From: Phormidium tenue FACHB-1052
GTDB taxonomy: Bacteria > Cyanobacteriota > Cyanobacteriia > Phormidesmidales > Phormidesmidaceae
Direction: 5' to 3'
Length of the DNA stretch: 64,000 nt
Assembly (NCBI RefSeq): GCF_014696675.1
Contig: NZ_JACJQN010000005.1
Location: 62,001-126,000 of the forward strand
Shown here: piece by piece, positions 35,302 to 44,149 of the stretch
How the letters are laid out: each line of letters opens with the position of its first letter
Numbering within the stretch: position 1 is the stretch's first letter
Notes under the pieces: model-generated
Told to the model about the DNA's origin: nothing
Databases searched by the model: none
What the model saw: only the letters and a program-made list of their open reading frames with translations
Translations under genes and position numbers: made by a program

Positions 35302-35535
35302 TTGAGTTTTATTAATGCGATCGCGGCAACAGTGACTGAGGAAATTACCCAACTATGTGAACAAGCGTTAACCAGCACTCTCTCTGGGGAAAATTGGGAC
35401 TGGGGTAGCCTGCTTTGGCACCGTTATCGGCTAGCTACAGACCTCGTCAACGATCTGCTGCTCAGCTCTAGGGCCAAGGCATTTTTTGGTCTGGCGCAAA
35501 TTCATTTAGCAGCCCTTAGGCCGTACTGGGTTTAG
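35302..35535 (+). CDS. Small ORF between cheB and pentapeptide gene, unknown
   Basis: A possible 77-residue protein with a TTG start (35302) preceded by no clear ribosome site; there is a weak hairpin AAAGTAT/ATACTTT (35271-35290) and a T-run just before it. The translated sequence is amphipathic-helical in character (EEITQLCEQALTSTL, YRLATDLVNDLLLSS) and has no known motif. It lies in the cheB to pentapeptide gap on the coding strand, so it may be a real small gene, but composition alone cannot confirm it. Confidence 0.3.
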   Translation: MSFINAIAATVTEEITQLCEQALTSTLSGENWDWGSLLWHRYRLATDLVNDLLLSSRAKAFFGLAQIHLAALRPYWV

Positions 35536-35641
35536 CCACCAACGCATTACCCCTTTAGTTAACGCCTCTTTCAGCATCGTCACCTGGCGCAGGAGCCCCT
35601 AGTCAAACGGCCTCCATGCGCAACTTTGGGAGCACCTATCT

Positions 35642-36481
35642 ATGGCAAATGCGGAACATTTAGACATTCTCAACAAAGGGGTTGAGAGCTGGAATGCTTG
35701 GCGACTCCACAATCCCGGTGTGAGGCCAGACTTTCAGGGAGCAGATCTAGGCAAACTGCATCTGCCTGGCATCGACTTCCGCCACGCCAATTTTTATGAA
35801 GCCAACCTGAGAGAAAGCACATTCACTCGGGCTAATTTTGAGTCGTCAACCCTCTACCGTTGTGATCTCTGCATGGCTGATTTAAGGCGGGCGAACCTCA
35901 GCATGGTCGATTTTTATAAAACCAACCTCTACACCGCCAATCTGAGTAACGCCAATCTGCGCCACTCCCACTTTTACAAGGCAGATATGCAAGAGACGCT
36001 GCTCAACGATGCCGACCTGGGCGAGTCTAACTTCTACGAAGTCGATATGCGAGAGGCCATTCTGCAATCAGCCAACTTGGTCAGAACCACCTTTTATTAC
36101 TCCAATCTGTGCAACGCCAACCTGTGTCAAGCCAATCTGAACTGCGCCAGCATGATGGGAGCCAATATGGCCAAAGCCAATCTCAGGCGGGCTAGCTGTG
36201 TAGGCACTAACCTGTTTAGAGCGGTACTTAGCGGTGCCGACCTCACTGAAGCCGATCTGCGCGAAGCGGTGCTGCGGCTAGCCGATCTGAGCAACGCCTC
36301 GTTAGAAAATGCCAACCTGTTTCGGGCCAACCTCTCTGAGGCTTGCCTCGACTATGCCCAGCTAGCGGGGGCCAACTTCAAAAAAACCAACCTGTGGCGC
36401 GTCAACCTGGGTCAGCTGATTTTGACCCATCCCGGCCATGACCGAGATGCCATCACCATTGACTCGAGCGCCCTCAACTAG
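35642..36481 (+). CDS. Pentapeptide-repeat protein inside the chemosensory cluster
   Basis: A 279-residue protein made of about 40 A(N/D)LXX repeats from residue 30 to 262 (for example NLYTANLSNANLRHSHFY, ADLTEADLREAVLRLADL), predicted to form a right-handed quadrilateral beta-helix. The N-terminal 25 residues (EHLDILNKGVESWNAWRLHN) are the usual capping segment (LxxLxxGvxxWNxWR) of a large cyanobacterial pentapeptide subfamily. Many repeats carry Phe or Tyr next to the Ala (FYKAD, FYEVD) in a pattern that changes along the rod. It ends 2 bp before cheR, so coupled translation is very likely and a role as scaffold or adaptor of the receptor system is inferred. No catalytic motif. Confidence 0.9.
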   Translation: MANAEHLDILNKGVESWNAWRLHNPGVRPDFQGADLGKLHLPGIDFRHANFYEANLRESTFTRANFESSTLYRCDLCMADLRRANLSMVDFYKTNLYTANLSNANLRHSHFYKADMQETLLNDADLGESNFYEVDMREAILQSANLVRTTFYYSNLCNANLCQANLNCASMMGANMAKANLRRASCVGTNLFRAVLSGADLTEADLREAVLRLADLSNASLENANLFRANLSEACLDYAQLAGANFKKTNLWRVNLGQLILTHPGHDRDAITIDSSALN

Positions 36482-36483
36482 CT

Positions 36484-38001
36484 ATGGACGATCTGATCCT
36501 AAAGCGCATCAGCGAACTCATCGCCGACCATTCTGGCCTGTGTATCCGCCCCCAAGATTTTCAGATCCTGGCAGATAAAGTTTGGCTGCGGGCCAAAGCG
36601 TTGGGGCTGAGAACCTTAGCCGACTACCACGACTACCTCAAGGCATTAGACCACGGTTCTCTTGCCCTGGATCGTTTCAAGGCTCAACCTAGCCTGCCCC
36701 AGCAGCGGTCTGAATGGCAAGAGCTGTACTCGATTTTGACGATCAATGAAAGCTACTTCTTTCGAGACAGCAACCAGCTCAGGCTACTGAGCGATCGCCT
36801 CCTGCCCGAAATCATCCAGCGCAAGCAGGACGCGGCTCCCCTAGGTGCCAAACCCAGTCTGCGCATTTGGAGCGCCGGTTGCTCCACTGGGGAAGAGCTA
36901 TACTCAATTGCGATCGCCCTCGACCAGCTCAACTTTGCGTGGCCCCAGTGGGATGTGCAGCTAATTGGCACCGACATCAGCGCCGCCGCCATCCACAGCG
37001 CTCGCCAGGGGCTTTATAGCAGCTGGTCTTTTCGGCAAACCCCTCCGGCTCTACAACAGAAATATTTTCAGGCCGATCGCCAGGCCTATAAAATCTGCGA
37101 TCGCCTTCAGCAGCACGTGGTCTTTCAGGTTGGCAATCTGCTCAAAGACCCCTGCCCTAGCCTGGGGCCGGGGCCAGGCGACTTAGACCTAATTTTGTGC
37201 CGTAACGTATTTATTTATCTCGATCGCCAAGCAATTGGTCAAATTATTCAAAGGTTTCACAGCGCCCTGGTTCCCCAAGGGTATTTGCTCACCGGCCATA
37301 CCGAACTCTACGGCCAAAACACCAGCCCGTTTCTGGTCACGAGTTTCCCCGAAACCGTGGTCTATCAAAAACCACCCCAGGTCGCTCTACCCCTACCCGC
37401 CGCACCAGCCGCTCAACGGCATTTAGCCAGACCCCAGCCCCCTCGTCTGGCCCCCAAAACCGCACTTTTCAGTCTGGATGATAGCTTGACCGCAGCCCTA
37501 CAGGAAGCAGCTGCGTTCCTCCGGCAAGACGATTACACCAGCGCCATTCGAGCCGCTAAACAACTTTACCGTACCCATCCAAACTGCACCGCTGCGCGCC
37601 AGATTGCCGCTCGGGCCTACGCCAACACTGGTTGCTATAGCCAGGCCAAACAACTCTGCCAGCAGGTGATCCAGGAGCAGCCCCTCAGCCTCGAGATGCA
37701 CTATCTGCTGGCCCAAATCGCCGAAGATGAGAATGATCTAGAAACCGCAAAAGAGCATCTGCGTAAAATTATTTATCTAGACCCTGACTTCGTTAAAGCC
37801 TATCTTGATTTAGCCAGCATTTACGATCGCACCCGGCAGCCTGAGAAAGCTAAAACAACCCGCGAGCATGCTCTCACTCTATTGGCAAAACTGCCTCCCA
37901 GCACCGTATTAGATGACCACAGCGATGCCACCGTTGCCCAATGGCAAGCGCACCTCAAGCAGCAGGTCGCAGGCGGCGATCGCCCATCATCTCAAGATTG
38001 A
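36484..38001 (+). CDS. cheR: Chemosensory methyltransferase CheR with TPR domain (WspC-like)
   Basis: Methylates receptor glutamates using S-adenosylmethionine. The 505-residue protein has the CheR N-terminal helical part (1-75), the SAM-binding fold with IWSAGCSTGEELYSIAIAL (about 123-141), then LIGTDISAAAI and DLILCRNVFIYLD, all strongly conserved. A basic/Pro linker (about 300-325) leads to three or so TPR units (about 340-480: AAAFLRQDDYTSAIRAAKQL, QIAARAYANTGCYSQAKQL, LEMHYLLAQIAEDENDLETA). CheR-TPR fusions are typical of Wsp- and Frz-type alternative systems, where the TPR docks receptors. Starts 2 bp after the pentapeptide gene. Confidence 0.93.
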   Translation: MDDLILKRISELIADHSGLCIRPQDFQILADKVWLRAKALGLRTLADYHDYLKALDHGSLALDRFKAQPSLPQQRSEWQELYSILTINESYFFRDSNQLRLLSDRLLPEIIQRKQDAAPLGAKPSLRIWSAGCSTGEELYSIAIALDQLNFAWPQWDVQLIGTDISAAAIHSARQGLYSSWSFRQTPPALQQKYFQADRQAYKICDRLQQHVVFQVGNLLKDPCPSLGPGPGDLDLILCRNVFIYLDRQAIGQIIQRFHSALVPQGYLLTGHTELYGQNTSPFLVTSFPETVVYQKPPQVALPLPAAPAAQRHLARPQPPRLAPKTALFSLDDSLTAALQEAAAFLRQDDYTSAIRAAKQLYRTHPNCTAARQIAARAYANTGCYSQAKQLCQQVIQEQPLSLEMHYLLAQIAEDENDLETAKEHLRKIIYLDPDFVKAYLDLASIYDRTRQPEKAKTTREHALTLLAKLPPSTVLDDHSDATVAQWQAHLKQQVAGGDRPSSQD

Positions 38002-38356
38002 TCTCGTCTCCACCCAAAGCAAAATCACGGTTTTTGTAGGATGGCTCAATGGTCGCGCCATGGGCGGCGCGCTGAAAATATGGCGATCGCCATTGCGCTA
38101 GGATACCGACTGTCACCCACTCAAACTGGTGCAAGACAACGGTGCGTCGCGATCGCTGCAAGCGTATGGAGAATGTTCTAATTATTCTGGCAATGGCTAG
38201 AACCCAGACATTTTCTCTAAATTGCGGATAACTCATTCCACGGGGGAATGCTAAGCCCGAAGCATTGATTTCTCTCTAACCCAAACTCAAGCGGGTCGGC
38301 TAGAGGGATCTGCGTTCTACCCTGCCGTGCTTTATTCCCCTTGGGGGCAATCCGCG
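38002..38356. other. Gap between cheR and cheW genes
   Basis: About 355 bases inside the otherwise tight cluster. It contains a small foldback CATTCC/GGAATG (about 38234-38250) and an AT-rich piece (about 38168-38225) that could be an internal promoter. A minus-strand open frame (37955-38236) overlaps the end of cheR and has no recognisable motif. The region suggests that the second half of the cluster can be transcribed separately. Confidence 0.45.
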
Positions 38357-39367
38357 ATGACCCCGACATCCTACCTTTTGTTCATGCTAGACGGTGCCCA
38401 CTATGGGCTAGCCGCTGAGGCCGTACAAGAAATGTTCTTGCTGCCGGCCCTGATCTCGGTACCTGAATCGGGGCCAGAAGTCGCTGGCATGCTAAACCTA
38501 CGCGGTCAGCTGCTGCCGGTCATCAACCTCAGGGTGTGCCTGGGCTATCCCCAGCGGCCCAACGACCTGAGCCAGGCCATCATTGTGGTGCAGTGCGGCA
38601 GCCGACAGATCGGCCTCGTCGTCGATCAAATTCAAAACGTAGAGGCGATCGCCCCGAGTAGCATCACTGCGGCCCTAGAGACTCCCTATTTTGGCTATGG
38701 GGCAAACCCGCTGACTGTCGGGTTTGCCCGCCAGGGAGACACCGTCATCGTTTTGATCGACCCAGTGGCCCTGGAACAGGGCTCCCACAGTGCATCCTCA
38801 GCCCCGGTTGCGGAGGTGAAGACCAACCGGTTCATAGCGCAGTTTAGCCCTGGCGAGCAACAGGTGCTACAGGCTCGAGCCGCCGGATTAACCCAGTTGA
38901 TGGCCGACGAAAGCACGTCAGATCAGGCGGCCCTGGCGGTTATCGGCTTAGAGGGCGAGCGCTTTGCCCTGGGGTTAGAAACCGTGCACGAATTTGCTGA
39001 AGTGCCTCAGATCACGCCTATTCCCTGCTGCCCACCGCACATTGTGGGAAACATAAATCTGCGCGGTGAAATTTTAACCCTAGTGGATGTGCGTCACTTT
39101 CTAAATTTGGCTCCAGCCGCTCCTCTCCAGCCTAAAACAGCGGTGGTTATGCGGCTGGGATCCCTAGTAGCAGGGGTTGTCATTGACGATGTTTTTGATG
39201 TGATTTATCTGCATGCTGCGGAGATAGCAGCGACGCCCACCGCCGTCCACTCCAGCAGCAACCCCTATCTCAAAGGATTTGTTCAGCACGGCGACTCTAC
39301 GGTAACCCTTCTAGATCTGCCAAAATTGCTGACTACGGGCGCTCTTGTTGTCGATCATTCAGACTAG
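38357..39367 (+). CDS. cheW: Double CheW-domain scaffold protein
   Basis: A 336-residue protein of two tandem CheW domains, the scaffold that links receptors to CheA. Domain 1 spans about 3-145 (YLLFMLDGAHYGLAAEAVQEMFLLP, GMLNLRGQLLPVINL) and domain 2 about 190-330 (AVIGLEGERFALGLETVHEF, GNINLRGEILTLVDVRHFL). In Wsp systems two separate CheW proteins (WspB and WspD) do this; here they are one chain. I use the ATG at 38357 since domain 1 starts there; a GTG at 38327 is in frame. The linker is about 45 residues, basic and Glu/Gln rich. Six bp before the receptor gene. Confidence 0.9.
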   Translation: MTPTSYLLFMLDGAHYGLAAEAVQEMFLLPALISVPESGPEVAGMLNLRGQLLPVINLRVCLGYPQRPNDLSQAIIVVQCGSRQIGLVVDQIQNVEAIAPSSITAALETPYFGYGANPLTVGFARQGDTVIVLIDPVALEQGSHSASSAPVAEVKTNRFIAQFSPGEQQVLQARAAGLTQLMADESTSDQAALAVIGLEGERFALGLETVHEFAEVPQITPIPCCPPHIVGNINLRGEILTLVDVRHFLNLAPAAPLQPKTAVVMRLGSLVAGVVIDDVFDVIYLHAAEIAATPTAVHSSSNPYLKGFVQHGDSTVTLLDLPKLLTTGALVVDHSD

Positions 39368-39373
39368 TTAACC

Positions 39374-40909
39374 ATGAAAAATTCCCTAAACTTAAACGCT
39401 AAAGTTAGTCCTTTTGGTCTTTTTGCTCCATTCTCATCCCCGCAAGATGCCGTGAACAAACGCAAGTTTTGGAAGCTACGCCACTGGATTATATTGGGCT
39501 ACTCTGTGCCAGTACTGGCAATCATAGTCTCTGCGGGCATGACGGTTCTCAATGTGCGCCAGCTTGTCATGATCTCTGCGGAACTCAAACGCGCCTGGGA
39601 AGTGCATGAAAACGTTGACCATGTCAACCTCAACGTTCAGATTATGGCCCGTGCTACTCGCGGCTATTTACTCCAGAGAAATCCGACCTCTTTGTTAGAT
39701 TTCAACAAAGCCAAAACGGACTATCTGACCGTGATCGATGAGTTAGATGCCCAGGTTAATAATGAAGAGCAGCGGCAAAATTTGGCCCAGGTTAGAACTC
39801 TGATTGATGAGTCTATTACTGTGCACCAAGGCATGATTGATCTGGTCAATCAAAATCAGACTAATGCCGGTGTGCAGGTCTGGCGAGAGAGCAACGGGCG
39901 GGCCTTGAACAGCGAGCTGACCAACCTGTTGACCGCCATGGGAGACCTGGAAAGTGAGATTGTGGCCAAAGATGAAGCCGTCCAGGCGGCGGCCTTACAA
40001 CGGCTGCAAGTTACCCTGCTGACAGCGGCGACCCTGTCATTATTGCTATCGGCTCTGATTGGTACGTTGGTAGTGCTCAAGGCCTCGCGCATCATGAACC
40101 GAGCGGCGGGCGATATTGTTAGCTCAGCCAGCGAAATTGCCACTAGCGTTGAGCAGCAGGAGCGCAGCAGCAGCCAGCAGGCCGCTTCGGTGAGCGAAAC
40201 CAGCACCACTATGGATGAGCTAGGGGCCTCGTCGCGGCAGTCGGCAGAGCAGGCTGAAGCCGCCGCTGCCGGTGCCCAACAGGCCCTAGCCTTGGCCGAA
40301 GGTGGCACCCGCGCCGTTGAACGTAGCCTCGACGGGATGGGCGACCTGAGAGAGAAGGTGGATGCGATCGCCGATCAAATCCTCCGTTTGAGCGCGCAGA
40401 CCAATCAAATTGGCGGCATTTCTAGCTTGGTCAGCGATTTGGCCAACCAAACCAACATGCTGGCTCTCAATGCCGCCGTCGAGGCGGTGCGCGCCGGCGA
40501 GCACGGCAAGGGCTTTGCGGTCGTCTCGGGCGAGATTCGCAAGCTGGCCGATCAAAGCAAAAAATCGGCTGAGAAGATTAATGCTTTGGTAGCCGACATT
40601 CAAACCGCCATCAACTCAACAGTAATGGTTACCGACGAGGGTACCAAAACCGTCGAAGAGGGGGTCAGAATTGCTGAGGAAACCGCTGATGCGTTTGCCG
40701 GGGTGGCCGAGGCGGTCAACAACGTGGTGCTCAACAGCCAGCAGATCTCCCTCAACGTGAAGCAACAGGCGGTTGCCATTCAGCAGGTGGTGAGCGCCAT
40801 GAACAGCCTCAACACCGGCGCCCAGGAAACCGCCCACGGCATTACCCAGATCAAGATCGGCACCCATCAACTCAACGAGAGCGCCCTACAGCTCAAGGTG
40901 GCTATTTAA
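39374..40909 (+). CDS. Methyl-accepting chemotaxis protein, HAMP-less
   Basis: A 511-residue transmembrane receptor. TM1 about 38-60 and TM2 about 212-236 enclose a helical periplasmic sensor of about 150 residues ([29 protein letters not shown]) resembling CHASE3 or a four-helix bundle. TM2 runs directly into the signalling helices (residue 245 on); no HAMP domain can be seen. The hairpin tip is [33 protein letters not shown], where VRAGE and GKGF replace the more usual ARAGE and GRGF. The coiled coil is 36 heptads or fewer, with Gln/Glu-rich segments ([21 protein letters not shown]) as candidate methylation sites. The gene is in the cheW-mcp-cheA run. Confidence 0.92.
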   Translation: MKNSLNLNAKVSPFGLFAPFSSPQDAVNKRKFWKLRHWIILGYSVPVLAIIVSAGMTVLNVRQLVMISAELKRAWEVHENVDHVNLNVQIMARATRGYLLQRNPTSLLDFNKAKTDYLTVIDELDAQVNNEEQRQNLAQVRTLIDESITVHQGMIDLVNQNQTNAGVQVWRESNGRALNSELTNLLTAMGDLESEIVAKDEAVQAAALQRLQVTLLTAATLSLLLSALIGTLVVLKASRIMNRAAGDIVSSASEIATSVEQQERSSSQQAASVSETSTTMDELGASSRQSAEQAEAAAAGAQQALALAEGGTRAVERSLDGMGDLREKVDAIADQILRLSAQTNQIGGISSLVSDLANQTNMLALNAAVEAVRAGEHGKGFAVVSGEIRKLADQSKKSAEKINALVADIQTAINSTVMVTDEGTKTVEEGVRIAEETADAFAGVAEAVNNVVLNSQQISLNVKQQAVAIQQVVSAMNSLNTGAQETAHGITQIKIGTHQLNESALQLKVAI

Positions 40910-41026
40910 GCGGCTTTCCCCTCTCTGACGGCCCCACGCCGAAGGCTGGGGAGAAAAATCCATCCCAGGTTATGCCGACTTACCTGCCCCTGCAACCCAT
41001 GCTCCACCGAAGGGAAGCGCTCTGCC

Positions 41027-43966
41027 ATGATGATTGACGACACCGAACTGCGTGACATCTTTAAGACCGCCAGTGAGGAGCGCTTGCAGGCCCTCGACGA
41101 CGGGCTGCTCCACCTCGAAAACCACCCCGACGATGCGGCCACCCTCGAAGCTCTGATGCGCGAGGCCCATTCCCTCAAGGGTGACGGCAACATGCTGGGG
41201 GTGACTGACCTGGGTAAAGTAGCCCACCAAATTGAGCACATCTTCGGGGCCATTGGTCGTGGCGAGCAAGTTCTCTGCGCCGATCTGTTTGACCGCCTTG
41301 CCCACGGGGTAGCGGCTATGCGCCAGATCGTTCACGCTGCGGTGACGGGGGAAGCGGCCCAGGTGAAGGTGTTCTATGTGCTAGCTAAGCTGATGGGGGC
41401 CGAAGCCGCCCTGCCTGCTCCAGTAATGGCCCTAGAGGTGGACGATGCTATTTTCGATCGCGCGATCGCCCCCATCAGCACCAACGGTGTTATCCTCGAC
41501 CAGGCCGTCTTGGCTCAGTCGTTGGCGGTAGGGGAGGCAACTCATCAAAACGGTAGGACACCGACTGATGAGCCTGTAGCCGCGCCTAGTCTCAGCGATC
41601 GCTACATTGCCGACAGCGAACTGCGCGACATTTTCAAGACCGCCAGCCAAGAGCGCCTGCAAGCCCTCGACGACGGGCTGCTCCACCTCGAAAAGCACCC
41701 CGACGACGCGGCCACCCTCGAAGCACTCATGCGCGAGGCTCATTCCCTCAAGGGCGATGGCAACATGCTCGGGGTCACCGATCTCGGCAAGGTCGCCCAC
41801 CACATCGAGCAGATTCTCGGCGATCTGCTGCGCGGCGACGCAGAACTCTCGGCGGATCTATGCGATCGCCTCTCCCATGGCCTAACCGCCATGAATCAGC
41901 TAGTGCACGAAGCCACCACTGGCGAACCCACCGACGTCAACCTGTTCTACGTTCTCGCCGATCTCATGGGTGCCTCCCCCAGCCCCCAACCCGCTAGCCC
42001 CACCGCTGACACCATCAGTGCCCCTCCCCCAATCCCAGATCTACTCAATCACTCCCTAGCATTACTAGATCCCCCTGCCCCCATTCCCTCACCCCCTACT
42101 CCCTCACCCCTTCACTCAACCACCCCCTTACCCACCCATAACTCCCCCGACCCCGACCCCATCACCGCCACCGACTACCGCATCGAAACCATCCGCGTCC
42201 CCACCCAGAGCCTCGACGCGCTGATGACCCAGAGCGGTGAGCTGACAGTTACCAAAGTTCGCGTTGCCCACCGGCTAGCCGAGATCGACGCCATCAACAA
42301 CCTATGGGAAGAGTGGAGTCGCGATTTTTTGATGAGTCGCTTTTTGCTTCACGATGCCCAGCAGGGCAAGCCCGTCTGGCAACAGCTCGACAGTTTTCAA
42401 AATCGTACCGAGCAGCATCTAGAGCGGTTTGGGACACTGGTGCGTCAGCTCGGCAGTGCCCTCCACGCCGACACCACTCGCCTTGAGACCATCACCGACA
42501 GCCTAGAGGAGGGCATTCGCACCCTTCGCCTGCTGCCGCTATCTACGCTCTTTAACCAATTTCCCCGCCTGGTGCGCGACCTGGCCCGTCAGCAGGGCAA
42601 AGCGGTGAAACTGCTGATTGAAGGGGGCGACACTCGCGCCGACAAGCGCATTCTTGAAGAGATGAAAGACCCACTGCTGCACATGATTCACAATGCCATT
42701 GACCATGGCGTTGAGTCGCCCGCCGAGCGCCTGCGGCAGGGCAAACCTGAGGTGGCTACCATCACCCTGCGCGGCTACCGCACCTCGGCGGGCATCAGCA
42801 TTGAAGTCAGCGACGATGGCCGGGGGCTAGACGTGGAGTCGATCAAACAAGCGGCTGTCCGTCGGGGGCTATATCGGGCAGAAGAACTAGAGCTGCTAAC
42901 CGCCGCTCAAATTCAAGGGCTGATTCTTAGTCCTGGGTTTTCGAGCCGCACGCTGGTCACCGAGATCTCCGGGCGCGGCGTCGGCCTTGATGTACTCCGC
43001 ACCAACGTCGATCGCCTCAGGGGCAACATTGATGTCGAGTCCAAACCGGGCGAGGGCTGCACCCTCCGCATTCAGTTGGGCACTACTCTGGCCACAGCCC
43101 ACATTCTGCTAGTGGCGGCAGGCGGTCAAACCTTTGCCCTGCCTGCCGAGTTTGTGGAGACAGCCTGCCTGGTGCAAACCAGCGAGATCTTTACGTTGGA
43201 GGGCCACAGCGCGATCAGGCACGGCGATCGCCCACTCTCGGTAGTGTGGCTGGCCGATCTGCTGGGGCTGCCGAGGGTTGACCCTAAACCGCGCGGGCGT
43301 TGGCAATCCGACCAGGGAGAACGCCCCCAGCAGCGGCATGCCTGCATTATTTTGCAGTCTGGCCCAGATCGCCTGGGCCTCTTTGTCGAGGCCTTGCTAG
43401 ACGAGCAGGAGGTGGTGCTCAAACCCCAAAGCCAGTTGCTCAAGCGGGTGCGGTATATCTCTGGAGCCACTATTTTAGGCACTGGTGATGTCTGCATGGT
43501 GCTCAACCCCCAAGATTTGATTGCGGCGGTACGCCATCGGGGCAGTTCCCTAGCGCTACCGGAGGCGAGCCAGGCTGAGACCGCGACCCCGCCCGAGGCC
43601 CGTCGCCGATGTATTCTGCTGGTGGAAGACTCGATCGCCACCCGCACCCAGGAAAAACGCATTCTAGAATCGGCGGGCTACGAAGTGGTGACCGCAGTGG
43701 ATGGCCTAGACGGCTTTAACAAGCTACAGACCAGGTCTTTTGACGCCGTCGTCTCTGATGTGCAAATGCCAAATTTGGACGGCCTAGGCCTCACCCAGCG
43801 CATTCGGCAGCAGCGCGAATATAGCGAACTCCCCGTGGTGCTAGTGACCACCTTAGCCAGTGAGGACGATCGCCGCCGAGGAGCCGAGGCCGGAGCCAAC
43901 GCCTATATCACCAAGGGCAGTTTTACCCAAGATGTGCTGTTTGAAACCCTCAACCGACTGATTTAG
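41027..43966 (+). CDS. cheA: CheA-type hybrid histidine kinase with two Hpt domains and a receiver
   Basis: The 979-residue kinase of the cluster. Hpt1 (about 5-122) and Hpt2 (196-313) each have the phospho-His motif AHSLKGDGN (His48 and His239), so there are two phosphorylation sites. A Pro-rich linker (about 320-385) with C-rich DNA precedes the dimerisation and ATPase domains: NAIDHGVESPAERL (N box), SDDGRGLD (G1) and GRGVGLDVL (G2). Then the CheW-like regulatory domain (about 695-840) and a C-terminal receiver (862-979: VEDSIATRTQEKRIL, AVVSDVQMPNLDG, final YITKGSF). The CheA-REC layout is that of WspE/FrzE. A 117-base gap separates it from the receptor gene. Confidence 0.94.
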   Translation: MMIDDTELRDIFKTASEERLQALDDGLLHLENHPDDAATLEALMREAHSLKGDGNMLGVTDLGKVAHQIEHIFGAIGRGEQVLCADLFDRLAHGVAAMRQIVHAAVTGEAAQVKVFYVLAKLMGAEAALPAPVMALEVDDAIFDRAIAPISTNGVILDQAVLAQSLAVGEATHQNGRTPTDEPVAAPSLSDRYIADSELRDIFKTASQERLQALDDGLLHLEKHPDDAATLEALMREAHSLKGDGNMLGVTDLGKVAHHIEQILGDLLRGDAELSADLCDRLSHGLTAMNQLVHEATTGEPTDVNLFYVLADLMGASPSPQPASPTADTISAPPPIPDLLNHSLALLDPPAPIPSPPTPSPLHSTTPLPTHNSPDPDPITATDYRIETIRVPTQSLDALMTQSGELTVTKVRVAHRLAEIDAINNLWEEWSRDFLMSRFLLHDAQQGKPVWQQLDSFQNRTEQHLERFGTLVRQLGSALHADTTRLETITDSLEEGIRTLRLLPLSTLFNQFPRLVRDLARQQGKAVKLLIEGGDTRADKRILEEMKDPLLHMIHNAIDHGVESPAERLRQGKPEVATITLRGYRTSAGISIEVSDDGRGLDVESIKQAAVRRGLYRAEELELLTAAQIQGLILSPGFSSRTLVTEISGRGVGLDVLRTNVDRLRGNIDVESKPGEGCTLRIQLGTTLATAHILLVAAGGQTFALPAEFVETACLVQTSEIFTLEGHSAIRHGDRPLSVVWLADLLGLPRVDPKPRGRWQSDQGERPQQRHACIILQSGPDRLGLFVEALLDEQEVVLKPQSQLLKRVRYISGATILGTGDVCMVLNPQDLIAAVRHRGSSLALPEASQAETATPPEARRRCILLVEDSIATRTQEKRILESAGYEVVTAVDGLDGFNKLQTRSFDAVVSDVQMPNLDGLGLTQRIRQQREYSELPVVLVTTLASEDDRRRGAEAGANAYITKGSFTQDVLFETLNRLI
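41039..41804 (+). repeat. Tandem duplication of the Hpt coding region in cheA
   Basis: The DNA for residues 5-67 and 196-258 encodes near-identical protein (only about four residue changes over 62) at a spacing of 573 bp, while the second halves of the two Hpt domains are much less alike. The sharp change in similarity suggests recent duplication with gene conversion of the first halves. Confidence 0.85.
42060..42150 (+). repeat. C-rich repeat tract in the cheA linker
   Basis: Tandem imperfect copies of CCCTCACCCCCTACTCCCTC-like sequence code for the Pro/Ser/Thr linker. The same kind of tract, in reverse orientation, is at 12217-12265 and 61556-61685; here it has been read in frame. Confidence 0.65.
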
Positions 43967-44149
43967 CCACCTTCGAGTCACCTCGACAGAGCTGTTCAGC
44001 CGTCTTAAGTAGTAAACAAATCTAAAACAAAAGCACAGAAAACCTAGTTTTTTCAGGCTCTATTTGAACCGGAAAGGCGCTCAAAATTTGAGTTGGCGGA
44101 AAAGGCCCAAAGCAGCTTCGCAGCAGTGCAGCGACTTGGGATACTAAAG

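Noticed and set aside
37955-38236. Minus-strand frame overlapping the end of cheR
   Set aside because: It lies largely antisense to cheR codons and shows no known domain.
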